This document shows positions 52,401 through 63,833 of a DNA stretch of 64,000 nt, piece by piece; the stretch's first letter is position 1, and every line of letters begins with the position of its first letter. Source of the stretch: Spongilla lacustris (taxonomy: Eukaryota > Porifera > Demospongiae > Spongillida > Spongillidae). The position numbers were made by a program, and so were the translations under genes. The DNA lies in contig OX442421.1 in NCBI GenBank assembly GCA_949361645.1, forward strand, positions 5,065,320-5,129,319, given 5' to 3'. The notes under the pieces are model-generated. The model saw only the letters and a program-made list of their open reading frames with translations. It did no database searches and was not told the DNA's origin.

Positions 52401-52473
52401 CATGAGATGGAGAGCTTTTTATAGTTGTATGCTCACCTTCGTTAGGATGTAAAACTGCCCCAGGAGTATCCAT
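46490..52473 (-). CDS. CD225/dispanin family membrane protein, Pro/Gln-rich N-terminus, Tyr/Cys-rich tail
   Basis: Minus exons: 52437-52473 (ATG), 49416-49753, 48974-49156, 46490-46792 (TAA). GT-AG introns with agreeing phases give 286 residues. Residues 13-125 are rich in Pro, Gln and Tyr (GYPQQGYVIQGYPLQQG). A first hydrophobic segment follows GDNYMTLS (about 156-185; ILVIILGGWPSLFCSLFALG). Then come a short polar loop with KYDESRGNIAAARTKAK, the conserved alanine/lysine-rich loop of CD225, and a second hydrophobic segment (about 210-240). The last 50 residues are almost entirely Tyr, Ser and Cys. Known CD225 proteins (IFITM, PRRT, TMEM233) are small two-segment membrane proteins of plasma membrane or endosomes. 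The subfamily is not assigned. Confidence 0.85.
46793..48973. other. last intron of the CD225 gene
   Basis: 2.2 kb without recognised coding sequence or array; a short (ATA)n run at about 47924-47941. It stands out by being free of minisatellites. Confidence 0.55.
50284..50638. mobile_element. 0.35-kb fold-back element in CD225 intron 1
   Basis: GCCTCGTTCCCAGGCCC on the left pairs with GGACCTGGGGACGAGGC on the right. Complementarity extends about 140 bp inward (CTAGTTTGTCCCAG / CTGGGACAAACTAG; CGTCTGATTTCG / CGAAATCAGACG). The loop is about 60 bp. Confidence 0.87.
50886..51475. repeat. diverged direct duplication, about 370-bp offset
   Basis: CTTTTCAGTCTTCTAATTCA through ATGCGACTTAT near 50888-51090 recurs with many substitutions near 51257-51458. 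The marker CATAGCTTTCGTAG is in both. Function unknown. Confidence 0.75.
51765..51815. repeat. short perfect-looking hairpin
   Basis: AGAGATCATATATAGATATATATATGATCTCT can fold into a stem with AGAGATCATATAT arms. Confidence 0.75.
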
Positions 52474-52569
52474 TTCGTGCAGAAGGGCGTGACCGCGTTT
52501 ACGGTATTTAATCTATTAATGAGATTTTAACTTTACCTGTATTAATATTCATACCTGAATTATCCTTTG

Positions 52570-53168
52570 CTAGTCTCGTACCCAGACCCAAACGTACGTA
52601 AGCATTCAACGACATAGCTCTGGTAAACAGCCTAACAAAAGTCGTTCTGGGCATCTGCAAAAAAAAGCAGACTGCAGAGCACCCGTGACGTCACAATCAG
52701 GGTGCAATCTGTTAATAAATTGCATGGTTATCTAAACATTAGAGACAACGGTACTGTGTATTTCGCTTACCAAAGGTTCTAAGCGAAACGAACCAAAGGA
52801 GGAGGGAGTAAAAATGGCTGACTGAGCTACACTGCCATACATGTACTTTCAACAAACTACAAACTGTTTGTAAGCGCGCGCATGACCCACGTTAACTCAA
52901 GTTAAACGAATGTCGTTACGTGCTGCTGCCTGGTTGTTGGCTTCCGTAACGAGTCTTACTGCCACGTTGTGTTTGACAGTATGGCGGCGAAGCTCCGCCC
53001 TTTTTACTCCCTTGTTGCTATTAACTAACACCATTAATGAGACTTACACCCATTACGTCACTATTGGCCTAGAACGACTTTTGTTAGGCTGTATACCAGA
53101 CCCATTTCTCGCGTAGCGGTGATGTAATCCATCCGCTACTGCGAGTGTGGGTCTGGGTACGAGACTAG
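52570..53168. mobile_element. 0.6-kb TIR element upstream of the CD225 gene
   Basis: CTAGTCTCGTACCCAGACCC at 52570 and its reverse complement ending at 53168 form 21-bp terminal inverted repeats. A second inverted pair lies inside (AACAAAAGTCGTTCT / AGAACGACTTTTGTT). A small hairpin (GTAGCGG...CCGCTAC) is next to the right end. No transposase. Confidence 0.8.
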
Positions 53169-54874
53169 CATTTTGCCGCATCAAAACAGTGCCGAGGCGA
53201 CAATGTATTGCATTTAGCATTTCAGTATTGGATGAGTGGGAGTGGATGGCCAAGCGCCTAGCAATTCTTGAGAATGTTTCCTTTGCAGTGATTCCCCAGC
53301 CTCCATATATGTCTCCACTACCAGAGGGACACATATCCAACCTCTTTCGAGACAACCCAAAGCATTGTTTTCTAATTTCTCTTGTTCACCCCCTGCAGCT
53401 GAGGCACCTGAGGTCTGACCAGCATCTGAAATCAATGAATTATTGAGGGGATGTATAACCTTGATGTCAAATGCTGCAGATCGAGACAGTGACCAGCTTA
53501 GTATCAAAAGTTCAGTTCATTGCTCAAGGCAATGGAGTACGTCATTGTGTCAAAATTAGCAAGCAATTCCAGCACGGCAGGGGTTATTATTGCGGAGTAT
53601 ACATGTACTAAAATAGAGGATATGCCATTTACTTGTATTGTTTACTACGTAACTTACATCACCGTGCGCATCAGCCATGTTGCTACGTGTTTTATTTATT
53701 CGTGTATCAATATAATTTATATGTAACTTAACGTAATAAATGCTATAAATATTTATGGCAGGCTACACCTGCAATATATGTTGACAACATGTAAACAGCA
53801 TGTCGCTCTCGCGGCGCCTAGTAGCTAAGTAACGATGACGCCCACCGCGCGTGCGCATTATTTGATTGGAGCGGCTTATGTAATACATGCAGGGGAGCGT
53901 TCACAAATGATGTCACGCTGACCATATGTATGTATGGTTCCCCTTAACGTGACTGGATTGGACATGGTATATAGGGTATGTATGTACATGTAGCGTGACA
54001 TGTTAATTTATTTTGAAAAGTTAATATTTAATTGATTCAATATGATGGCGTCAGTTTGTTCCCATAAGAAGGCACACACGCATCAAAGAAATCAATTAAA
54101 GTTTTAAACCATGAAACTGAATTCCATCAAGATCTGGAACGACATTAAAAAAGCGGACAATTTGCCCGATGTCAATCAGTGTTTTGGCATGGAGTAATGT
54201 TTCCTCCGCCGGCTTATAAGGTAGACTACTCCAAAAGCCAAAAATTAAAGCTATCTTTTCTTCTTTTAAAAGGAATACCATTGCTTGCTCCTCCTCAAAT
54301 TTAAGGCCAGGCTGAATTGGGATCGATCTCTACGAAAAGTTGTATTCACAATGCTATTATTATAGAATCAAGCGGCACGAGTACACGTTCAGAAAATATA
54401 GCTCTGAATCGTGCAAGCAGTTCAACTTCAGCTATGGCAAAACCAGCTAAAAGAGCAAGAGCTCCTGCTCCAAGAAAAAAATTCAATGTTAGTTGGATTG
54501 TATCACAGAAAAGCCACCCTGATGGAGAAGCAGCAGATTGGGGAAGACATTGCTGCTGAGCAAAACAAAAACATTCATGTTCCCCATGTAGGAGATCAAA
54601 CTTCCAGTAATTCCATTGCATGAACACTTCCAAGAACCATGGGAAGAAGATACACTGTAGCTTTGAATTAAGCAACTGTGCCAATTGTCATTGAAAGGGA
54701 TTAAAAAACAGTGCTTGCACGCATGAACTAATCCAAGATACGACAATAACTCGCTACTGAAAAATAAATTACTTGAATAAATACAAAAACACTATACTAG
54801 TACATCAGAATCAATAGCCTGCTGTGGAAAAGAGAATAAAGAATTTCATATTTGTATGTGTGTGTGTGTGTAAA
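53169..54874. other. intergenic stretch, no supported gene
   Basis: Several 80-110 codon frames occur on both strands (for example 53147-53446 and 54317-54684), but none shows a family motif or a consistent splice partner. Confidence 0.45.
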
Positions 54875-54875
54875 C

Positions 54876-55085
54876 GTGACATCATTTAAAGCTGGGGTAT
54901 GGGGGTATGGTTCTTACTTTTGTGACAAATGTGGACAACATATGTATGTATGGTCCAATATTCTTCAAAAAAGCGTGACATCATTTAAAGCTGGGGTATG
55001 GGGGTATGGTTCTTACTTTTGTGACAAATGTGGACAACATATGTATGTATGGTCCAATATTCCTCAAAAAAGCGTGACATCATTT
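54876..55085. repeat. 99-bp tandem repeat, 2.1 units
   Basis: GTGACATCATTTAAAGCTGG starts at 54876 and 54975, and a partial third unit starts at 55074. Copies are nearly identical. Confidence 0.93.
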
Positions 55086-55914
55086 ATGGACGCTCCCTAG
55101 CTAGCTGACTCAGTCCTCGACCTCTCGATCGTATTGATGAATTGGAGGAATTCCGATCCAAAAACGACGTCCGCCCCACCCCAGCCAGCCGTTAGTTAAT
55201 TGTATTGTTTCGATCACTACATCTCTCTTCGGGCTTTGCCGCGCTGTTCCTAATGGAGCAAGTGGTTTCTGAATGCTGCTGGTAAGTACGTGTCTATTTA
55301 TGTATGTTGGGCGTAGCCCGGTGCCGTAACCTTGCATGTGCCTAACTATGTTGTAACTCCGAGTCATCATGGCTGCGTTTTATTTATATTAATGCATGTA
55401 TACAATTGAACCAAGTTTCTAAGAACCACCACGATGTAACCAAAGCATCACTCCCAAACTACACACAGGTCACGCCACTCCCACATAAACACACCCTCCC
55501 ACATGCATACTGGTACCATTATACCACTCCACCCATTAAACCCACAACCCTGTACAACACAACAGCACACAGAACATCACTCACAACACAATGGACAACC
55601 CAAAGCCCCAAACATACGTCACACCCATGCTATGTGTTGCTGTACATGGTGTGAGTGTGTAATCATGGTTGCTTGTACTGTATGTTTATTGTGCATTGTT
55701 TGTGTGCGTGTGTTATATTTTATGCTCATGCATGTGCCATGGACACTACACCCTATGCGTATATTTAACTTAAACACCAACATGCATATACAGCACTACA
55801 ACGTAACACAGATGGGAGTGATGTGATGGTACCCTGTGAAACCCTGTGTCACACACACCTAATCTACATACCCCTTGTACACATACTCCCTTGTCACACA
55901 CCCACTGTAGATGC

Positions 55915-56140
55915 ACCCATTCACCCATTCTACTCACACTCCCTCACACCCACCCACTCTACGCACACTCCCTCATACCCACCCACTCTATGCACACTCC
56001 CTCATACCCACCTATGCTACACACACTCCCTCACACCCACCCACTCTACACACTCCCTCACACCCACCCATTCTACACACACCAGGACCAGGGTGTCTTC
56101 CACTTTGTTTTTTGCCCCCCCCCCCCCCCCCCCCCCCCTC
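55915..56140. repeat. CACACTCCCTCACACCCACC-type repeats and poly-C
   Basis: About 8 imperfect repeats of about 24 bp, then a poly-C run near 56117-56139. Confidence 0.85.
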
Positions 56141-56164
56141 CCCGCTAACGCTAGCCAAAGATTT

Positions 56165-56290
56165 CCCACAGGTGGACGAGTAAGTAGATTCACCACTGAT
56201 AACAGCGACCTAGCGCGGGTGCAAAAAAAAAAAAAAACAGCGTCCGTTACAATAACCTGTGAACTACTTACTCGTCCACCTGTGGCTAGC
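56165..56290. repeat. inverted repeat, about 25-bp arms
   Basis: CACAGGTGGACGAGTAAGTA on the left and TACTTACTCGTCCACCTGTG on the right are exact complements about 70 bp apart. GCTAGCGTT-type motifs repeat on both sides. MITE-like. Confidence 0.8.
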
Positions 56291-57036
56291 GTTGAGAAAG
56301 CCGTTAGGTTTCTTTGGCTAGCGTTGGGCAAATCTTGGCTAGCGTTAGAGATCCGTCGAATCGTTGGCTAGCGGTTGTGAATTCGAATCGTCGTTAACTC
56401 TTCGAAACTGTTAGAGAATTAATCGCTGTTGGGGTTACCTACCCCGGGCCCCAAGTTATAATAGGGGCCCTATGGTATAAAAGGGGCCCCGCGGTCCAAA
56501 ATTGTATTGTATTATGGCTAAACAGTGTTATGCAGTTTAAATGTACATGTATTACGGATGTATATAAAACTCCAATCCCATGGCCCAAGGGGGACCCCCC
56601 CCCCCCCCCCCCCCCGCTCGTATTTTCGGGGCCTACAGGGCCCCCAAACGATATGTTACCCCGGGCCTCACTACGGCTCTCACCGGCCCTGCGGTCGCCC
56701 GAGCCAGATATGAATCTAAAGTATTTATTGCATGCGGGTTTAGGCGTTGACTCTTACTCGATCGACTATTCAACTCCTGCTGTTCTTTACTTTGCCAGAA
56801 ATTGGCAAATGGTAAAAAAAAAACCTTAGCAGATGGTAGGAAAGAACTTTACATGTCTGATCGCTTCGAGCACCCGACAACGCAGCAAGTTTTACTCAAT
56901 AGACGTGCTATACTATCCCTTACGGTTTGCCCCCAGAAAATCGCTTTGTCACATGACATCACAAGATCCATGCATAGGATAACTTGGAGACATATAGGTA
57001 GGCCCTATAGATTGAGAGGAATTGATGTGTGTGTAT

Positions 57037-57393
57037 TTATATTGTATTGTCTAGTCCCACAAAATTCGTCCAGAGTCCTTGGTTCTGTTGGCAGCAATCT
57101 GCATGCTGCCTGCCTTGGGCAGCTTCCTTCCTGGTAGTATCCTGGAGCAGTGCTATGTCCACCTCCTCCGCTGGCAGCTGTATATATCTAATCACTGATC
57201 CACGAATAAAGCAGTTCTTGACTGTCAGCATGTGGGGGTACTTAGCTGGATCAGGAACACTTATATCGGTTAGCTTTACATTTAGAAATTGGTCTATCGA
57301 ATGCAGTATGCCAACAATACATATATTGTTCTTCAACTCGACGTAGACTTCCTTTCCAACAATGGATTTCAACATTGGGTAGAAGAGAGGCAT
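57037..57393 (-). CDS. LSM2: LSM2, U6 snRNA-associated Sm-like protein
   Basis: A single open frame of 118 codons from ATG at 57393. The Sm1 motif is GKEVYVELKNNICIVGILHS with IDQFLNVKLTDI; the Sm2 motif is VKNCFIRGSVIRYIQLP. PDPAKYPHMLT between them is characteristic of LSM2. LSM2 is a ring subunit of the Lsm2-8 complex on U6 snRNA in the nucleus and of the Lsm1-7 complex in mRNA decay. Family members are about 95 residues; here the frame goes on about 25 residues past RKEAAQG with an unrelated tail. No intron interrupts the coding region, so it is either an intronless gene or a retrocopy that stayed intact. A possible AATAAA on - lies about 310 bp downstream. Confidence 0.93.
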   Translation of the reverse strand: MPLFYPMLKSIVGKEVYVELKNNICIVGILHSIDQFLNVKLTDISVPDPAKYPHMLTVKNCFIRGSVIRYIQLPAEEVDIALLQDTTRKEAAQGRQHADCCQQNQGLWTNFVGLDNTI

Positions 57394-59353
57394 GTTCGTT
57401 TGTTCTTAGAAATCTTAAATAATGCCCTGAAAGTGTCTCGCGTGGCATGACCAATTAACGTCAAACGCATCCCGGCTCGTTGAAGCCACACATTCCTCAG
57501 CCACACATTCCAAGTAATTATCACACTTATGACTTACGTTTATTTATTGAAGATACATGTACATGTACAATACTAAAGTCGTTCAAACCTACGTCAGTGG
57601 AAAGAATTACCCCGGTCCAGTAAGATGCCCCATAATGGATTCTCCGTTGTGGCAAAAATTTATTCCAAATTGAAAACATGGTGTTTCAGGCACAAAACAA
57701 ACAATCCAGTGTAACTGCTGGACCATAACTATGTCCCTGAATGGCTTACTATTTCATCACATGGTGTTCCATACACAACACAAATAAAACAAAATGCCAG
57801 TGCACCTGCATGACAGAAATATCACACATGACCCACTTTGACATATCTGAGCAAGAGGTACTGCTTTGGCTCCTCCTACCCTAGAACATTTTTGAAGATT
57901 TAAAAATAATAATAATACCATGACTGTTTTAGAGTTAGGTGAAATGCTGATATCAGTACTCATAGTGATCTTGAGAAATGCCTTTCACACCACAAAACTC
58001 ACTTGGCATGCATTTGCATAACTAGTAATTGTCTTTACAATTCACCAATTGTAGCTGGCACAACAGTGCAACTGATAAAAACATGACTCTAAGTAGTACA
58101 GTTATTGTGGCAGGGTATGAGTAAGTACATGTGAAATAGGTGCTGTTTGTGTTATATTAAACATTGTAGCATTAAGAGCTGTGACAATCTGGATTCGCAG
58201 TGGGGGGGGAGGGGGGGGGATAACACACATTAGCACTACAAACATAAACTTGGCTCACTTCAGGCCAAACTATAAACTGATTATTTTAACTGATGCAGTT
58301 CCTCTAACATCGCTTTCCACCTCTATTATGTACAGATTTATTTCTGACACCTGTGTTTTTAGGGTTAATATATGTGTTGTACATGTACATATCATGTTGA
58401 GGCATTTCTGCAGTGGCCAGTTCCTGTCACTTTTGTTCAATTTTTTAATGGTTTGTGCATGTGCTTTACTACAAAATTCAGATGTGCTTTGACCCATCAT
58501 TATGTTTCTGATCCTTCCCTATTATATACTGAGGTTGAAATGATTTGAATGCCACATACATGAACTTATCCTCTAGGTCCTTCACAATGTATATTATGAA
58601 GGTTCTACTGAATGGACATTACTGTTCACTGTATTGACGATTCGTTAAATCACACTTATATATGTACAGCTCTTGTTGATCTTATGTGTAAGGGGGTCGT
58701 TTCATTGTGGGAAAGTACTTCATATAATGGTGTAAGCCCCACTTAAGAGCAAATATGTCGGTTTGTTACAGTATCAAAACGATGGAAATAGGAAGTTATT
58801 ATCCACATCTTCAGTAGTATTGCAACCTTTTCCACCATCGCTATAGATGTCATCCCTTTGCTTTCATTAAGGTCAGTTTCAATCAACAACATTGTCACTA
58901 TTTCTGTCTTCACTCCTCACAGAAAGGCTGACTACTACATGCATGTATGCAATAGGAACACATACCATGTACTTCTGCATGTTGCACGTCTCTTACCGGT
59001 GTAGTAATGGCTTCATTATCAATGATAATGATGCTATGGCACCCTACAGAAGCAGTTTTTACCCAAAAAAAGTACATGCAAATAAGTATTATATTGAGCA
59101 CTACTGGTGATCATGAAGTCATACCTCTTGTTCAGCGAATTTGCTAAGTTCCTCTTATACAAACCAATTTAACTATGCATGCATGCAGTATACTGACCTG
59201 TTAATGTCCTTAGTCAGTACAATGCACCTTCTGAAACACTGCACCATTTTCTGTGTGCCGATGCATACTATTAATTAGAATTTCAATAAGCTGTTAGTCA
59301 CAATAGCAGGATACCTGGGTGTATTGCAGTGCTGTGCATTCTGCTGCAAGTCT
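57394..59353. other. intergenic stretch, no supported gene
   Basis: AT-rich sequence with no recognised exon, array or element, apart from a short G-run near 58202-58219. Confidence 0.5.
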
Positions 59354-59622
59354 TGTGATGGTTCAATGTGTGTGGGTATGCAAATGTGATGGTTCAATGT
59401 GTGTGGGTATGCAAATGTGATGGTTCAATGTGTGTGGGTATGCAAATGTGATGGTTCAATGTGCATAGGTGTGCACATGTGATGGTTCATATATGTAGGT
59501 GTGCACATGTGATGGTTCATGTGTGTAGGTGTATACATGTGATGGTTCAATGTGTGTAGGTGTGCACATGTGATGGTTCAATATGTGTAGGTGTGCACAT
59601 GGAATGGTTTGGACATATGATG
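59354..59622. repeat. about 30-bp minisatellite, duplicate of the TFB1M intron 2 array
   Basis: Units GTGATGGTTCAATGTGTGTG plus GGTATGCAAAT and variants; marks the left edge of the duplicated block. Confidence 0.92.
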
Positions 59623-59764
59623 TACTAGGATAGTTAGGATTTCTTCTACAGTTGCTATCAGAGGCCAGTGGAGGCAGACTGGAGCTCCACTGCAGTGATG
59701 TGTTGGCCTTTGACTTTGAGAAGACATGTGACACCTATGTCAGCAGGAGGACATGGGAAGAAGG

Positions 59765-61021
59765 TGGGTGGGGAGGGAGGTGGGGTGGGAGGGAGGTGGG
59801 GTGGGAGGGAGGTGGGGCTGGGAGGGAGGTGGGGCTGGGAGGGAGGTGGGGTGGGAGGGAGGTGGGGCTGGGAGGGAGGTGGGGTAAGAGGGAGGTGGGG
59901 TGGGAGGGAGGTGGGGTGGGAGGGAGGTGGGGTGGGAGGGAGGTGGGGTGGGAGGGAGGTGGGCTGGGAGGGAGGTGGGGTGGGAGGCAGGTGGGGTGGG
60001 AGGCAGGTGGGGTGGGAGGGAGGTGGGGTGGGAGGCAGGTGGGCTGGGAGGCAGGTGGGCTGGGAGGGAGGTGGGCTGGGAGGGAGGTGGGCTGGGAGGG
60101 AGGTGGGCTGGGAGGGAGGTGGGCTGGGAGGGAGGTGGGCTGGGAGGGAGGTGGGCTGGGAGGGAGGTGGGCTGGGAGGGAGGTGGGCTGGGAGGGAGGT
60201 GGGCTGGGAGGGAGGTGGGCTGGGAGGGAGGTGGGCTGGGAGGGAGGTGGGCTGGGAGGGAGGTGGGCTGGGAGGGAGGTGGGCTGGGAGGGAGGTGGGC
60301 TGGGAGGGAGGTGGGCTGGGAGGGAGGTGGGCTGGGAGGGAGGTGGGCTGGGAGGGAGGTGGGCTGGGAGGGAGGTGGGCTGGGAGGGAGGTGGGCTGGG
60401 AGGGAGGTGGGCTGGGAGGGAGGTGGGCTGGGAGGGAGGTGGGCTGGGAGGGAGGTGGGCTGGGAGGGAGGTGGGCTGGGAGGGAGGTGGGCTGGGAGGG
60501 AGGTGGGCTGGGAGGGAGGTGGGCTGGGAGGGAGGTGGGCTGGGAGGGAGGTGGGCTGGGAGGGAGGTGGGCTGGGAGGGAGGTGGGCTGGGAGGGAGGT
60601 GGGCTGGGAGGGAGGTGGGCTGGGAGGGAGGTGGGCTGGGAGGGAGGTGGGCTGGGAGGGAGGTGGGCTGGGAGGGAGGTGGGCTGGGAGGGAGGTGGGC
60701 TGGGAGGGAGGTGGGCTGGGAGGGAGGTGGGCTGGGAGGGAGGTGGGCTGGGAGGGAGGTGGGCTGGGAGGGAGGTGGGCTGGGAGGGAGGTGGGCTGGG
60801 AGGGAGGTGGGCTGGGAGGGAGGTGGGCTGGGAGGGAGGTGGGCTGGGAGGGAGGTGGGCTGGGAGGGAGGTGGGCTGGGAGGGAGGTGGGCTGGGAGGG
60901 AGGTGGGCTGGGAGGGAGGTGGGCTGGGAGGGAGGTGGGCTGGGAGGGAGGTGGGCTGGGAGGGAGGTGGGCTGGGAGGGAGGTGGGCTGGGAGGGAGGT
61001 GGGCTGGGAGGGAGGTGGGCC
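59765..61021. repeat. 16-bp minisatellite, about 60 near-perfect units at the core
   Basis: Counterpart of the 17-bp array in TFB1M intron 3, but about 3.5 times longer. The first 290 bp are mixed variants; from about 60060 to 61020 the unit CTGGGAGGGAGGTGGG repeats with no visible change. Lack of stops in the repeat creates long Gly/Arg/Trp and Pro/Ser frames on both strands. Confidence 0.95.
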
Positions 61022-61081
61022 GGAAGAAAATATCTTGGTGGTTATTTGACTGTAGTGGTGTAAAGATGGGAGCGGCCAACA

Positions 61082-61291
61082 TTTTTGACGCAAGTGGAAA
61101 TTACTTGTACTGTGCTGCTTGCATTGTCTCTGTTCTTGGTGTTAGGGAGAAATGTTTGGCCAGACCACAGAAACCAACTTTCAGCTCACTCCTCTTCATC
61201 TTGTGTAGTCTGGCCAAACGTTTCTCCCTAACACCAAGAACAGAGACAATGCAAGCAGCACAGTACAAGTAATTTCCACTTGTGTCAAAAA
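61082..61291. mobile_element. 0.21-kb hairpin element, duplicate copy
   Basis: Sister of 41814-42024. Arms TTGACGCAAGTGGAAATTAC and GTAATTTCCACTTGTGTCAA; here the inner arms still match well (AACACCAAGAACAGAGACAA). Confidence 0.88.
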
Positions 61292-61686
61292 TATTGGCCA
61301 GCAGCCAGGCATCTGTACCATGTGTATATCCTGATGCATGGAGGTAGCATGGGAGTATAGTATGGGTGTAAGGTGTAAGGGTTACATCATAGGATGCCAC
61401 AGCAGGAGGGAAAGAAGGATGTGTTTTAATGGACCCCTTCGTAAAGTAAAGCCAATTTTAATGGACCTCTTCGTAAAGTAAAGCCAAGGAAGCTATTGGT
61501 TAATTTCTATCAGTGTAGGCACATTAAAAAGACCATTTAAACATGTAGTCATGTAGATGTAATCATCACATGCCTAACCACGAAAAGTTATATGCCTAAG
61601 ACAAGGGATATAGCAACTAGCATCAACCGCTCTGAATGAACAAGTTCTTTACATGGGGGAATGCCTCCTGGGGCCCTCATATACAC

Positions 61687-61747
61687 CTTCCTCCTCCTCC
61701 TCCTCCTCCTCCTCCTCCTCCTCCTCCTCCTCCTCCTCCTCCTCCAT
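61687..61747. repeat. (TCC)n microsatellite
   Basis: About 19 TCC units; only four or five units are present at the equivalent place in the TFB1M gene (near 42358). Confidence 0.95.
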
Positions 61748-62035
61748 GCACCCTCCTCCCTTCTCCATACACACATCCTTACACACCTCCCTTTTTCTCC
61801 ATAACACCCTCCTCTCTGCCTCTCCAACAGACCCTCCTAACTTGCACATTCTTGGAAATCTCCCATTCAATGTCTCCATACCTCTGCTACTTCAATAGCT
61901 GTCTCTCATCCCTGTAAGGCAGGCCGAAGGGGCCATCTCACTTTGGACGTACACAGTTAACCCTTACATTCCAGAATGAAGTGGCCGAGGTATGTAGAAG
62001 ATTCAAGGTTGGCTAAGGTGTGTGGTGGTAGGCTG

Positions 62036-62998
62036 AACGAATGGAGCAGGGGCTGTATGGTGAAGGAATGGAGCAGGGGCTGTATGGTGAAGGAATGGAG
62101 CAGGGGCTGTATGATGGAGGAATGGAGCAGGAGCTGTATGATGGAGGAATGGAGCAGGGGGCTGTATGGTGGAGGAATGGAGCAGGGGCTGTATGGTAGA
62201 ATGGAGCAGGGGCTGTATGATGGAGGAATGGAGCAGGGGCTATATGATGAAGGAATGGAGCAGGGGCTGTATGATGGTGGAATGGAGTAGGAGCTGTATG
62301 ATGAAGGAATGGAGCAGGGGCTGTATGATGGAGGAATGGAGCAGGGGATGTATGATGGAGGAATGGAGCAGGGGCTGTATGATGGAGGAATGGAGCAGGG
62401 GCTGTATGATGGAGGAATGGAGCAGGGGCTGTATGATGGAGGAATGGAGCAGGGGATGTATGATGGAGGAATGGAGCAGGGGCTGTATGATAGAGGAATG
62501 GAGCAGGGGCTGTATGATGGAGGAATGGAGCAGGGGCTGTATGATGGAGGAATGGAGCAGGGGCTGTATGATGGAGTGTATGGAGCAGGGGCTGTATGAT
62601 GGAGGAATGGAGCAGGGACTGTATGATGGAGGAATGGAGCAGGGGCTGTATGATGGAGGAATGGAGCAGGGGCTGTATGATGGAGGAATGGAGCAGGGGC
62701 TGTATGATGGAGGAATGGAGCAGGGGATGTATGATGGAGGAATGGAGCAGGGGCTGTATGATGGAGGAATGGAGCAGGGGCTGTATGATGGAGGAATGGA
62801 GCAGGGGTTGTATGATGGAGGAATGGAGCAGGGGCTGTATGATGGAGGAATGGAGCAGGGGCTGTATGGTGTAGGAATGGAGCAGGGGCTGTAGGATGGA
62901 GGAATGGAGCAGGGGCTGTATGGTGTAGGAATGGAGCAGGGGCTGTATGGTGGAGGAATGGAGCAGGGGCTGTATGGTGTAGGAATGGAGCAGGGGCT
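62036..62998. repeat. 27-bp minisatellite, about 35 units
   Basis: Counterpart of 42650-43206, about 1.7 times longer and dominated by the TGATGGAGGAATGGAGCAGG variant. Confidence 0.95.
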
Positions 62999-63833
62999 GA
63001 GGCTTGTAGTTGTGTTGAAGTTGGCTGGGAATAGGCAAGTACTAATAATACACAAACGTGTGTTTCAGAGGATCATGGCTGCCCCAGACCACCCTCAATG
63101 TAGCAGGCTATCCATCATGGCCCAGCATCTCTGCGATGTCAAGCTGTGCTTCAACATGCCTGGGGCTGTATTTGTGCCTAGGCCAAAGGTAAGACCTAGT
63201 CCCCAGACCTCAAGTACGACCTAGTCCCCAGGCCTAAGGTAAGACCTACTCAGGTATTATTGTGGAGATGCTCCACCATTATCTCCACTGTTCCACACTA
63301 CCACCATTACCACCATTACCTCCACATTGCCAGGTCACTGTGTGGCCATGTATCTGCAGTGGGTTTAAATCGGTCAAGGATGCCACCACATGTTCCAATC
63401 AGCATAACATATAGTTCATTGTGCAATATGATCAAATTATACAGTAACAAGTCTACATTGTAGGTGAAATGGAGACCCATGTATTCAAGATTTGAGTTTA
63501 TTCCAAATAGTTATGGGTTATTGTAGGTTTCCTATATTGATTAGCTAGTTGTTGTAATCATTTATTGTAATGAAGAGTATATTATATTTACATGTTCTTC
63601 ATTGGGGAGAGATATACAAGTTTTGGGAGAGCAACTTGGTGGATTCCAAAACTGTGATATAATAGTTGTATTCACATATGCAGGTTGATGCTACTGTGTT
63701 GAAGTTCACACCACAAGCAGTTCCAAGAATTGATGTGGGCTATGATTCTCTGGAGAACGTTGTCAAGACTTTGTTCCAAATACAGAAGAAAGTTCATTCG
63801 TAAGAGTGCAAGGTGAGGGGAGTGATTGGACCA

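Larger units (their letters stand above)
59652..63812 (+). pseudogene. TFB1M duplicate, exons 3-6, inactivated
   Basis: Copies of exon 3 (59652-59763, identical to the gene), exon 4 (61831-61989), exon 5 (63069-63188) and exon 6 (63684-63812). Exon 4 has TGG to TAG at 61896-61898 and is 7 bp longer than in the gene, causing a frameshift. Exon 6 has a 1-bp insertion (TTCCAAATACAG). Exon 5 keeps its frame but has CGA to TGT. Exons 1 and 2 were not copied, because homology starts inside intron 2. Homology stops about 20 bp after exon 6, so exon 7 is absent from the window. Splice sites are retained. The duplicate is relatively young, as exon 3 is unchanged. Confidence 0.93.

Noticed and set aside
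53147..53507. Overlapping 97-100 codon frames on both strands as a gene
   Set aside because: No recognised motif, frames overlap the edge of a TIR element, and no splice partner was found.
54317..54746. Possible gene with QNQLKEQELLLQEKN-like coiled-coil peptide
   Set aside because: Competing frames on both strands and no start, splice or family support.
59658..61272. Trp/Gly/Arg-rich ORFs of 387-534 residues
   Set aside because: They start in pseudogene exon 3 and continue only through the stop-free 16-bp array.
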